Positions 1-6,483 of a stretch of 12,024 nt of DNA are shown here, piece by piece. Source of the DNA: Actinomycetota bacterium. Its GTDB lineage: Bacteria; Actinomycetota; Thermoleophilia; UBA2241. The stretch is taken from assembly GCA_003164655.1 (NCBI GenBank), contig PLTW01000040.1, forward strand, positions 1 to 12,024, written 5' to 3'. The number at the start of each line of letters is the position of its first letter. The stretch's first letter is position 1. Made by a program: the position numbers and the translations under genes. A model generated the notes under the pieces. The model saw only the letters and a program-made list of their open reading frames with translations, had not been told where the DNA came from and searched no databases.

Positions 1-405
1 GGCCGGCTCGCCGCCGGCGCCGGCGCGCGCCAGCCTGTGCGCCGTCGCGGTCGCCGCGCCGGCGCACGACAGCGCCATGGCGGGGCTGCCCAGCAGCACC
101 CCGGCGATCGAGGCGCCGGCACTCACGACGCCCACGGCGACCGTGCCGGCCCGGCCCGTCAGCTCGACCGAGCTGGTGACGAGCCGCCCGTCGTCGGTCC
201 ACTCGAAGGCCACGCCGGTGTCGACCAGAAGACCTTCGGCGATACGCAGCAGCGACGGCTCGTGCTCGCCGACGACATCGAGGGTGACGGCCGCCTGGGC
301 CGACGTGTCGTCGCGTCCCAGGACGGCGTCGTGGACGAGGGTGCGCGTGCCGGCGATGCGGACGCACGATTCGGGCAGACGGAACGGCAGCTCCAGGTCG
401 CTCAT
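1..405 (-). CDS. Hypothetical protein, N-terminal 135 residues (runs off the left edge)
   Basis: An open minus-strand frame reads from an ATG at 405 to base 1 without a stop, giving 135 complete codons. The start is supported by AAGGAG (417-412) six bases upstream. The protein begins MSDLELPFRLPESC and has an acidic, soluble-looking first 85 residues with alternating hydrophobic positions. Residues about 88-122 form a small-residue-rich hydrophobic stretch (AGTVAVGVVSAGASIAGVLLG and on), which could be one membrane segment or a glycine/alanine-rich hairpin. I recognise no family or motif. It is divergent from the subtilase gene, and the 381-bp spacer could hold promoters for both. The C-terminus is outside the window, so length and function are unknown. 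Confidence in a real gene is good (codon bias, strong ribosome site); no function is claimed. Confidence 0.72.
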   Translation of the reverse strand, partial: MSDLELPFRLPESCVRIAGTRTLVHDAVLGRDDTSAQAAVTLDVVGEHEPSLLRIAEGLLVDTGVAFEWTDDGRLVTSSVELTGRAGTVAVGVVSAGASIAGVLLGSPAMALSCAGAATATAHRLARAGAGGEPA

Positions 406-695
406 GCGGCTCTCCTTCGATGGTGGGTGGCGCCGACCGGCGCGCGACCCCCGAGAAGCCTCACACCGGCAGCCGCGCGCCTGAACACGCTGTGCCAGGG
501 AGACTACTACGAAGAGGCGGCGACTGGAGTCGGGCCGCGCCCATCGCTGCGAGCTTCCTGCCAACCGTCGGCGACCTCTGTGCCTCGTCGCGCCCTGCCG
601 ATCCGCGTGCAGCCCCGTCTCGACAGCGAGCGCGCCGCGCTTGACCGGCGAGCTCGGCAGACCGGCGCCGGTGCCTCGGGCTCGCGCGCGGGCCG

Positions 696-741
696 GGGGA
701 CGATGCGGCCCGGCCGCTTGCGGCCGGGCCGCATCGTCCCC
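696..741. repeat. Perfect inverted repeat, 22-bp arms, 2-base loop
   Basis: Arms 696-717 (begins GGGGACGATGCGG) and 720-741 (ends CCGCATCGTCCCC) are exact reverse complements around TT at 718-719; all 22 pairs were checked base by base. Transcribed from either strand it would form a very stable hairpin with a tight loop. There is no T-tract on either side, so it is not a classical intrinsic terminator, though a T-less terminator for incoming transcription is possible. It ends one base before a TATAAC hexamer, so it could also be an operator, or extrude as a cruciform near the subtilase promoter. Confidence 0.9.
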
Positions 742-747
742 TATAAC
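718..747 (+). promoter_or_regulatory. Candidate sigma-70-type promoter for the subtilase gene
   Basis: TATAAC at 742-747 is a 5/6 match to the -10 consensus and stands out in GC-rich surroundings. TTGCGG at 718-723, 18 bp upstream, matches the first three bases of a -35 box and starts in the loop of the palindrome. Transcription would start near 754, giving a leader of roughly 30 bases before the ATG at 787. The -10 is convincing, the -35 weak. The overlap with the palindrome suggests regulation, but this is inference. Confidence 0.38.
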
Positions 748-776
748 TGAGGGCGTTCAGAGGGGACCTACGGGCT

Positions 777-781
777 AGGGG
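777..781 (+). promoter_or_regulatory. Ribosome binding site deciding the subtilase start
   Basis: AGGGG lies five bases before ATG 787. The in-frame GTG at 781 overlaps this site and would have no properly spaced site of its own, since the next AGGGG (761-765) is 15 bases away. This favours ATG 787. Confidence 0.55.
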
Positions 782-786
782 TGGTC

Positions 787-3700
787 ATGAGACATCGTAT
801 CTTCGTGCTGGTCGTGGCCGGCGCTCTGGCGACGTCGCTGCTGGGCGGCGCCGTGCGGGCGCGGGCGGCCGGTTCGCCGGCCAAGCCGACGCTCAGGGTG
901 CTCGTCGTCCTGAAGACCAGCGCGAACGCCGGCGAAGTGGTCGGCAAGCTCGCTCGCGACCACGCCGTGGGCGTCTACCGCTACCGCTACATCCCGGTGG
1001 TGACGGCCACGGTCTCGGCGGCCACGCTGCAGTCTCTGCTCAAGGACGGCAACGTGCTCGATGTCGTGTCCGACCACAAGGTGCCCGCTCCCCAGGTCCC
1101 GACCGTGGGCAGGCGCGCCGCCAAGGGCGCGCCGGCAACCGGCCGGGCCGCGGCCGCCGCGGCGCCGCTGGAGTCCGAAGCCCTGCAGCTCACCCACGCC
1201 CAGGACGCCTGGGCCATCAAGGTGAAGGGCCAGCCGGTCATGGGGCAGGGCATCCGCGTCGGCATGCTCGACACCGGCACCGACCCGACCCATCCCGACC
1301 TGACCAGCGCCATCGCCGCCTACCGCGACTTCACCGGCGACGGCCTGCAGGACTCCGACGGCCACGGCACGGCGACCTCGAGCTGCGTCGCGGCCCAGGG
1401 CCGGCCGGTCTACAACCCCACCACCGGCACCATCATGCGCATCGAGGGCATGGCTCCCCGGGCGCAGGTCGTCATGGCCAAGGTGATCGACGTGGGCGGC
1501 GGCTGGGACTCCAACATCATGCGCGGCATCGAGTGGCTGATCGCCCAGAAGGTCGACATCATCTCGTGCAGCCTGGGCAGCACGTTCATCCCCCCGAACG
1601 GCGCCGACCCACTGGCCGTGGCCTTCCAGGCCGCGATCGACCGCGGCATCACGGTCGTCAACTCCGAGGGCAACGAAGGCCCCGGGCAGGGCACCGAGGG
1701 TTCCGCACCCGACCTCAAAAACGTGCTCGCCGTCGGCGCCACCACCGGCTACCGGCTCTTCGCGCAGACCGGCTACCTCGCCGCCCCCGGCGCCTATAGA
1801 GGCGACCAGGTCATCACCTGGTCGAGCCGCGGCCCCAACTCGCTCGGCGACTTTCGGCCCGACATCATGGGCTTCGGCGCCTGGGGCTGGGCCCTGGCTC
1901 CCTCGGGCCCCGGAGACGTGTACGGTGACGTGGGCGCTCAGGTCTTCGGCGGCACGAGCATGGCCTGCCCGGTGGTCGCCGGCGACCTGGCGCTGGCCGA
2001 GTCGGCCTGGAAGCTGACGCATGCGGGCCGCCGGCTGCCGGCGCCCTCATACTGGAAGAACCTGCTGGCCAGCACGGCCACCGACCTCGGCTATCCGGCT
2101 CTCGACCAGAGCAGCGGCCTCGTGAACGCCGCCGCCGCGGTGCGCGAGGTCCTCCGGCAGGGCAAGTCGATCCTGGTCTCGGTCGGCGCCGATCCCCAGA
2201 CCCCGTCGAGCTGGTCGCCCAGGATCGCCGCGGGCGGGCGCGCCACGACGAGCGTGACCGTGAAGAACACGGGCAGCAGCGCCGAGCGCGTGACGCTGAC
2301 TCCGCGGACCTTTACCACCTTCAGAACGCTCGCCATCAAACCCATCACGCTGACCGGTCCCGACTACTCCAGCGCCGCGTATTTCACGGTGCCGGCCGGC
2401 GCCGACTTCGTGCAGGCGCGGGTCACCTGGCCGTCCGGGCCCAACGTCTCGCTGCAGACCGCCGTGTACGACTCGGACGGCAACTTCGTATCGTACGGTG
2501 AGACCGGCGGCGGCTACGGTCACCTGTCGTACGATCAGATCTCGCTGGTCGGCGTAGCCGCCCAGCGCCCGGTCGTGGCCCGCGGCAAGCCGTGGGAGAT
2601 CGACATCTCTCCGCGAGACGGCATGGCGCCCAGCGGTCCCCAGGTAGCGCACCTGCAGGTCAAGTTCCTGCATAAGGTCGGTTCGACGGCGATCGTGCTG
2701 TCGAGGTCGAGTGTGACCATAAGGCCCGGTGACTCGGTGAAGGTGAAGGCCGGTGTGATCGCGCCCACGAAGGCCGGCACCTCGTTCTACGGCATCGCCG
2801 TCGGCAACGGCGCCACGACGACCACCGTCCCCATCGCCGTCCGCGTGCCGGTCACGCTGAGCGGCGGCCACGGCGCCTTCAGCGGCACGATCCAGGGCTC
2901 GACCGTCGAGTACTCGGGCGGCGAGCTCTACTTCTACGATGTTCGCGTGCCGGCCGGCACACGCTCGATCACGGCCGCCCTGCACTGGCCCGACACGGGC
3001 AACCTGGTCGACCTCTACCTGGTCGACCCGCACGGCGACCTGCGCGACGCCAAGGGCGGCGATCTGCTCTGGTATCCGGACTACTCGTCGTTCGCGGTGC
3101 CCGACGCGGCCTTCGGCCACACCGCCGAGCAGGTGATCTGGAACGCACCGCAGGCCGGCACCTGGCAGGTCCTGGTGTGGGCCGCCGGCTTTAACGGCGA
3201 ATCGTTCGCCGAGCCCTACAGCGGCTCGGTCACGCTCAACACGCCGGTCGTGGCACCGGCGAGCTGGACGGCCACGGCGGCGCCCGGCGGGCAGGTGAGC
3301 GCCGACTTCACGGTCGCCAACGCCGGGGCCACTACGCTTTCGGCGTACGCCGAAAGCCAGGTGGTCAGCGGCGGCACAGCGCTCTACGACGACGACGCGC
3401 TAGCCCCGGTGAGCGGCACGCTCGCAGCGACGCCCGACGGCATCTCCCCCATCCTCACCTTCACTTTGCCGCAGGACGTGGCCCTGGTCACCGCCAGGGC
3501 GACCTGGACCGGACCCGACACGCTCGTCGACCTGGGCCTCTACGACCCGAGCCAGACCGACAAGTCCGAGAGTCTCGCCTCGACCAGCCTTGGCAACGCG
3601 GTCGTCGTGCCCGACCCGATGGCCGGTCTGTGGACTCTCATCCTGGGCTACGGCAACCCAGCTTTGCCGCCGGCCAACGCCGACTACACGGTCACGGTCG

Positions 3701-3945
3701 ACTATGTGGCGCCGACACCGATCCCCGGGTTGACGGCGTCGGCCACACCCGACTCGCCGCTTGTGGTCGGGCCGGGCGGCCGCGGCACGATCCACGTGAC
3801 GGTCGACGTGCCGGCCGACGCGACGCCCGGCGAGGTGATCGGCGGGACGCTGCACTTCTCGACGGTCGGCGACGGCATGCAGGCCGAAGGCGGCGACCAC
3901 CTCGGCGCGGTGCCAGTGACGATCACGGTGGGGGCAGGCAGCTAA
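787..3945 (+). CDS. Secreted S8 family serine protease (subtilase) with C-terminal PPC-like and Ig-like modules
   Basis: This is a 1052-residue secreted peptidase of the subtilisin clan, expected to hydrolyse proteins outside the cell. Residues 1-27 are a signal peptide (MRHR, hydrophobic core, cleavage after ARA). Residues about 33-100 resemble an I9 inhibitor propeptide (LRVLVVLKTSANAGEVV). The catalytic domain (about 115-460) has Asp162 in GMLDTGTDPTHPDL, His193 in SDGHGTATSS and Ser391 in GGTSMACPVVAG, with Asn296 in SEGNEGPG as oxyanion residue, so the triad is complete. The C-terminal 590 residues are beta-rich, with three PPC-like modules near 529-588, 711-822 and 886-977 separated by Ig/NEW-like stretches. 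No LPXTG, transmembrane anchor or lipobox is present, so the mature enzyme is probably released or bound non-covalently. It lies alone on its strand, and the downstream TetR gene converges on it 7 bp away. Family assignment is firm; substrate is unknown. Confidence 0.95.
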   Translation: MRHRIFVLVVAGALATSLLGGAVRARAAGSPAKPTLRVLVVLKTSANAGEVVGKLARDHAVGVYRYRYIPVVTATVSAATLQSLLKDGNVLDVVSDHKVPAPQVPTVGRRAAKGAPATGRAAAAAAPLESEALQLTHAQDAWAIKVKGQPVMGQGIRVGMLDTGTDPTHPDLTSAIAAYRDFTGDGLQDSDGHGTATSSCVAAQGRPVYNPTTGTIMRIEGMAPRAQVVMAKVIDVGGGWDSNIMRGIEWLIAQKVDIISCSLGSTFIPPNGADPLAVAFQAAIDRGITVVNSEGNEGPGQGTEGSAPDLKNVLAVGATTGYRLFAQTGYLAAPGAYRGDQVITWSSRGPNSLGDFRPDIMGFGAWGWALAPSGPGDVYGDVGAQVFGGTSMACPVVAGDLALAESAWKLTHAGRRLPAPSYWKNLLASTATDLGYPALDQSSGLVNAAAAVREVLRQGKSILVSVGADPQTPSSWSPRIAAGGRATTSVTVKNTGSSAERVTLTPRTFTTFRTLAIKPITLTGPDYSSAAYFTVPAGADFVQARVTWPSGPNVSLQTAVYDSDGNFVSYGETGGGYGHLSYDQISLVGVAAQRPVVARGKPWEIDISPRDGMAPSGPQVAHLQVKFLHKVGSTAIVLSRSSVTIRPGDSVKVKAGVIAPTKAGTSFYGIAVGNGATTTTVPIAVRVPVTLSGGHGAFSGTIQGSTVEYSGGELYFYDVRVPAGTRSITAALHWPDTGNLVDLYLVDPHGDLRDAKGGDLLWYPDYSSFAVPDAAFGHTAEQVIWNAPQAGTWQVLVWAAGFNGESFAEPYSGSVTLNTPVVAPASWTATAAPGGQVSADFTVANAGATTLSAYAESQVVSGGTALYDDDALAPVSGTLAATPDGISPILTFTLPQDVALVTARATWTGPDTLVDLGLYDPSQTDKSESLASTSLGNAVVVPDPMAGLWTLILGYGNPALPPANADYTVTVDYVAPTPIPGLTASATPDSPLVVGPGGRGTIHVTVDVPADATPGEVIGGTLHFSTVGDGMQAEGGDHLGAVPVTITVGAGS
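2371..3717 (+). repeat. Three diverged PPC-like modules inside the subtilase
   Basis: Three segments share a pattern: a strand ending in ARVTWPSGPNV, AALHWPDTGNLVDLYLVDP or ARATWTGPDTLVDLGLYDP, then a glycine-rich loop, then a WNAPQAGTWQVLVW or PMAGLWTLILGY strand in the second and third copies. This is the fold signature of bacterial pre-peptidase C-terminal domains. The first copy lacks the clear GTW strand. The segments between them (for example SWTATAAPGGQVSADFTVAN) resemble Ig/NEW-type beta-sandwiches. The copies are too diverged for recent DNA duplication. Confidence 0.6.
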
Positions 3946-3952
3946 CCCAGGG

Positions 3953-4546
3953 TCAAAGGCGCAGACCGCTGTCGTCGAGGTAGGCCATCGCGGCGTCGAA
4001 CTCCTTCATGAAGACCGATACCTCCTCTCCTTGAGAGGCGGTCAGCCAGACCGCGATGCCCGCGCCGAGCACCGCCCCGGCGAAAGCCCGCACGGCAAGG
4101 TCGTCGGCGGGCCGCCCCACTCGCGCCGCGAGAGCCTCGGCGAACCCGCGAAACGTGGTGGCGAGGTCGTCGAGCATGCGGGCGCGTAGCTCAGGGACCC
4201 CGACGATCAGGTCCTGGCGTTCGAACTCGAGCGCCAGCTGGTCGGGTGACAGCGCCCCGAAGACGGCGGCCATCGAGGCGCGCAGAGCCTGGATCGGGCT
4301 GAGCTGCGCCGGCTGCTCGGCGAAGGAGGCAAACAGCAGCGGGTCCAGAGCGTCGTGAATGACGACGTCCTCCTTGGTGGGAAAGTAGCGAAAAAACGTG
4401 CTCGGCGAGACCTCGGCGGCCTCGGCGATCTGTTCGACGGTGGTCGCCTCGTAGCCCTGCGTGCGAAACAGCCGCAAGGCGGCCTCCTGGATGGCCTCGT
4501 GCGTTCGTGCCTTCTTACGCTCGCGCAACCCGGACAAATCGCTCAC
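3953..4546 (-). CDS. TetR/AcrR family transcriptional regulator
   Basis: This is a 197-residue DNA-binding repressor, starting at a GTG (4546) that gives MSDLSGLRERKKART. The N-terminal TetR domain spans about 9-65, with the helix-turn-helix in TTVEQIAEAAEVSPSTFFRYF (35-55) followed by the typical PTKEDVV. The C-terminal part (about 70-197) looks like the acyl-CoA-like ligand-binding type found in many actinobacterial regulators; that subfamily call is from memory. The frame stays open to 4780, but upstream residues overlap the exporter gene and look like a shadow, so I place the start just after the exporter stop (16-bp gap). The ribosome site is weak, suggesting translational coupling. Being second in the exporter operon, it most likely represses that operon and itself through the inverted repeat at 6216-6236. 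The inducer is unknown. Confidence 0.9.
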   Translation of the reverse strand: MSDLSGLRERKKARTHEAIQEAALRLFRTQGYEATTVEQIAEAAEVSPSTFFRYFPTKEDVVIHDALDPLLFASFAEQPAQLSPIQALRASMAAVFGALSPDQLALEFERQDLIVGVPELRARMLDDLATTFRGFAEALAARVGRPADDLAVRAFAGAVLGAGIAVWLTASQGEEVSVFMKEFDAAMAYLDDSGLRL

Positions 4547-4562
4547 CTTCGTCTCAAGCCAC

Positions 4563-6200
4563 TCATCTGCCGCTCCCGCACGGCCGACCCGATTCTGCAC
4601 CTTCGCCCCCGCTCGCCGCAACGCCCGCAGGGCCATCCGGCGCCGATCCTGCCGGCTCGCCCGGCGCCGACAACTCCGGCGCCTCGATGGGTTCTGAGCG
4701 CCGCGGCAGGAACGCCAGGGCGAGCACGATGCCGGCGACGGCGATGCCGGCGCAGACCGCCAGCATGACGTCCATGGCATGCACGAAGGCGGTGCGCACC
4801 GCCTCGAACAGCACGATCGAACCCAGCTTGTGGGCTACGGCGACACCCTCCGCGACGCCGCCACGGACGGTCGCGACAAGACCGGCCGGCACCACCGCCG
4901 TGTGCAGACCGGAGCGGTAGGCCGAGCTCAGGATCGAGCCGAGGATGGCCACGCCGAACGTGCCTCCGACCTGGCGCAGCGCCATGATCAGACCCGAGCC
5001 CACGCCGCTGCGTTCGGCCGAGAGCGCCCCCATGGCGGCGTTCATGGCGGCGGGCAGGGCAAAGCCCAGACCGGCCCCCATGACGACCACCCACAGGGCG
5101 GCGTAGCCGTAGCCGCTCCCCACCGTGGTGAGGGCGCCCATGAACAGGCCCACGGCCAGCAGCACGAATCCCCAGGCCACGGTGAGCTTGGCGCCGATCG
5201 GACCGGCGAGCCGGTCGGCCAGCACAAGGCCGACTACGAGACCGCCGATCATGGGCAGCAGCCGCACGCCGGCGCCCAGCGGATCGACGCCGACGATCGC
5301 CTCGTAGTAGGTCGGCACCGTGAACAGCAGGCCGAACATGGCAAAGGAGACCACGGTGGCAAGGACCGTGCCCCACAAAAAGCCCGGCGAGCCAAACAGC
5401 GTGAGGTCGATCAGGGGCCGCGCGGTAACGCGCCGGGCAACGACGCGCTCCCAGGCCACGAAGGCGACCAGCACCAGGGCGCCGGCGACCATGCAGAGCA
5501 GATCGACGGGCTGGCCCCAGCCCTTCTGCCCCGCCTCGATCAGACCGTAGCTCAGCACCGTCAGACCGGCGCTCGACAGGACTACGCCCGTGTAGTCGAT
5601 CCGGGCGCGGTGGGCGCTGCGCGATTCGGGCATGAGCACAGCGACAGCCACCAGGGCGACGACGATCACCGGCACGTTGATGAGAAACACCGAGCCCCAC
5701 CAGAAGTGAGAGAGCAGCCAGCCGCCGAGGATCGGCCCCAGGGGGTAGGCCACCATGGTCATGCCCATCACGACGGTGATCGCCCGCTGGCGCTCGTCTT
5801 CGGAGAACAGCACGGGGATCACGGCTATCGACAACGGCACGATGAAGGCGGCGCCGAGTCCGAGAAACGCGCGCGCGGCGATCAGCTGACCAGCCGACGT
5901 GGAGTAGGCGCAGGCCAGCGAGGCGGCCCCGAACACCACCAGGGCGACGAGCAGGAGCTTCTTGCGCCCGTAGCGGTCGCCCAGCAGCCCGGCGGGCAGC
6001 AGCATCGCCGCAAAGACGAGGCTGTAGGCGACCACGAACCACTGCAGCATGCCGCCGTTGGTGATGTGCAGCGAGACGGCCACGGTGGGCAGCGCGAGGT
6101 TGAGCACGGTCAGGTCGAGACCCACGACGAGGCCGCTGACGGCCAGCGCGCCCAGCGCCCACCACCGGCGCCTGCCGGCGGCCATCGCAGAGGCATTCAT
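4563..6200 (-). CDS. DHA2 family MFS exporter (EmrB/QacA type, 14 TM)
   Basis: This is a 545-residue inner-membrane proton-coupled drug/metabolite exporter. TM1 carries motif D1 (GLDLTVLNLALPTV), the TM2-TM3 loop carries motif A (GLLGDRYGRKKLLL) and TM5 carries the antiporter motif C (MVAYPLGPILGGWL). Hydrophobic segments through about residue 500 fit 14 helices. The last 45 residues are a hydrophilic Pro/Gly/Ala/Glu-rich tail, probably disordered. The length is usual for DHA2 proteins. The start ATG (6200) has AAAGG about 11 bases upstream; the second ATG (residue 6) cannot be excluded. It is the first gene of an operon with the TetR regulator. A real promoter and operator candidate lie in the 60 bp upstream. 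The substrate cannot be told from sequence; toxic hydrophobic compounds, antibiotics or fatty-acid-like molecules are usual for the family. Confidence 0.94.
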   Translation of the reverse strand: MNASAMAAGRRRWWALGALAVSGLVVGLDLTVLNLALPTVAVSLHITNGGMLQWFVVAYSLVFAAMLLPAGLLGDRYGRKKLLLVALVVFGAASLACAYSTSAGQLIAARAFLGLGAAFIVPLSIAVIPVLFSEDERQRAITVVMGMTMVAYPLGPILGGWLLSHFWWGSVFLINVPVIVVALVAVAVLMPESRSAHRARIDYTGVVLSSAGLTVLSYGLIEAGQKGWGQPVDLLCMVAGALVLVAFVAWERVVARRVTARPLIDLTLFGSPGFLWGTVLATVVSFAMFGLLFTVPTYYEAIVGVDPLGAGVRLLPMIGGLVVGLVLADRLAGPIGAKLTVAWGFVLLAVGLFMGALTTVGSGYGYAALWVVVMGAGLGFALPAAMNAAMGALSAERSGVGSGLIMALRQVGGTFGVAILGSILSSAYRSGLHTAVVPAGLVATVRGGVAEGVAVAHKLGSIVLFEAVRTAFVHAMDVMLAVCAGIAVAGIVLALAFLPRRSEPIEAPELSAPGEPAGSAPDGPAGVAASGGEGAESGRPCGSGR

Positions 6201-6215
6201 GACAGAGACAACCTT

Positions 6216-6236
6216 TCAGTAGCTATATCCTACTGA
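6216..6236. promoter_or_regulatory. Inverted repeat, probable operator of the TetR/MFS operon
   Basis: TCAGTAG (6216-6222) and CTACTGA (6230-6236) are perfect 7-bp inverted arms around a 7-bp AT-rich centre (CTATATC). It lies 16-36 bases before the exporter ATG and just downstream of the predicted -10, where a bound repressor would block transcription. TetR proteins typically bind palindromes of this size as dimers. The local AT-richness is unusual in this window. Assignment to the adjacent TetR is inference from context. Confidence 0.55.
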
Positions 6237-6237
6237 T

Positions 6238-6266
6238 AGTCTCTCTCACTTAACTGTCGATGTCAA
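6238..6266 (-). promoter_or_regulatory. Candidate promoter of the exporter/TetR operon
   Basis: On the minus strand a perfect -35 hexamer TTGACA (6266-6261) is followed after 17 bp by GAGACT (6243-6238), which keeps the key A2, A4 and T6 of the -10 consensus; GACTAT two bases further on is an alternative. The start would fall around 6231-6233, inside or at the edge of the inverted repeat, giving a leader of about 30 bases. Confidence 0.5.
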
Positions 6267-6417
6267 AGTATTCGCGTCGCGGTGCCTCTCCCCGCGCAGG
6301 CGAGCCGGATCCGACCGCACCGGAAGCGCCGGTCGCCTCGGGTGAGTCGTCGCAGGAGTCTGCGAACGTCGGCGCCGGGCAAGGCACGAGCTCGATGTCG
6401 ACGCGGCCGCAGGCAGG

Positions 6418-6439
6418 GCGCATCGCTGTGCCGATGCGC
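6418..6439 (-). terminator. Hairpin downstream of the propeller gene, possible terminator
   Basis: GCGCATCG (6418-6425) and CGATGCGC (6432-6439) form a perfect 8-bp stem with a 6-base loop, 44 bases after the stop of the propeller gene. No T-tract follows on the minus strand, so it is only a weak terminator candidate. The rest of 6267-6483 holds nothing I recognise. Confidence 0.28.
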
Positions 6440-6483
6440 TCGCGTCCGGCCATTCGGGGCCGGCTGCGGAACGTGTCGCCGGC

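Larger units (their letters stand above)
406..786. other. Divergent intergenic spacer between hypothetical gene and subtilase
   Basis: This spacer has no convincing coding frame; the open frames crossing it are arginine/proline-rich, as expected of random GC-rich DNA. The left end holds the AAGGAG ribosome site of the minus-strand gene. The right end holds a long perfect palindrome (696-741), a promoter-like TATAAC (742-747) and the AGGGG site of the subtilase. I see nothing recognisable in about 420-690. Confidence 0.6.

Noticed and set aside
696..741. Classical rho-independent terminator
   Set aside because: No T-run follows the stem on either strand, so it is reported as a palindrome with open function.
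781..786. GTG 781 as subtilase start
   Set aside because: It overlaps the AGGGG site that is well spaced for ATG 787; using 787 also gives a cleaner signal peptide.
775..2022. Long minus-strand frame of 415 codons opposite the subtilase
   Set aside because: It is a His/Asp/Gly/Arg-rich shadow of the GC-rich subtilase frame, with no domain or start signal. The plus frame carries the full catalytic triad.
4547..4780. N-terminal extension of the TetR frame
   Set aside because: The extra residues are Arg/Ser/Pro-rich and overlap the end of the MFS gene. TetR proteins of this type begin a few residues before the RERKKART segment.
4779..6236. Plus-strand frame of 485 codons opposite the MFS exporter
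   Set aside because: Its composition (His, Gln, Arg, Gly, Asp) is the typical reverse-frame shadow of a hydrophobic membrane protein; the minus frame has MFS motifs A, C and D1.
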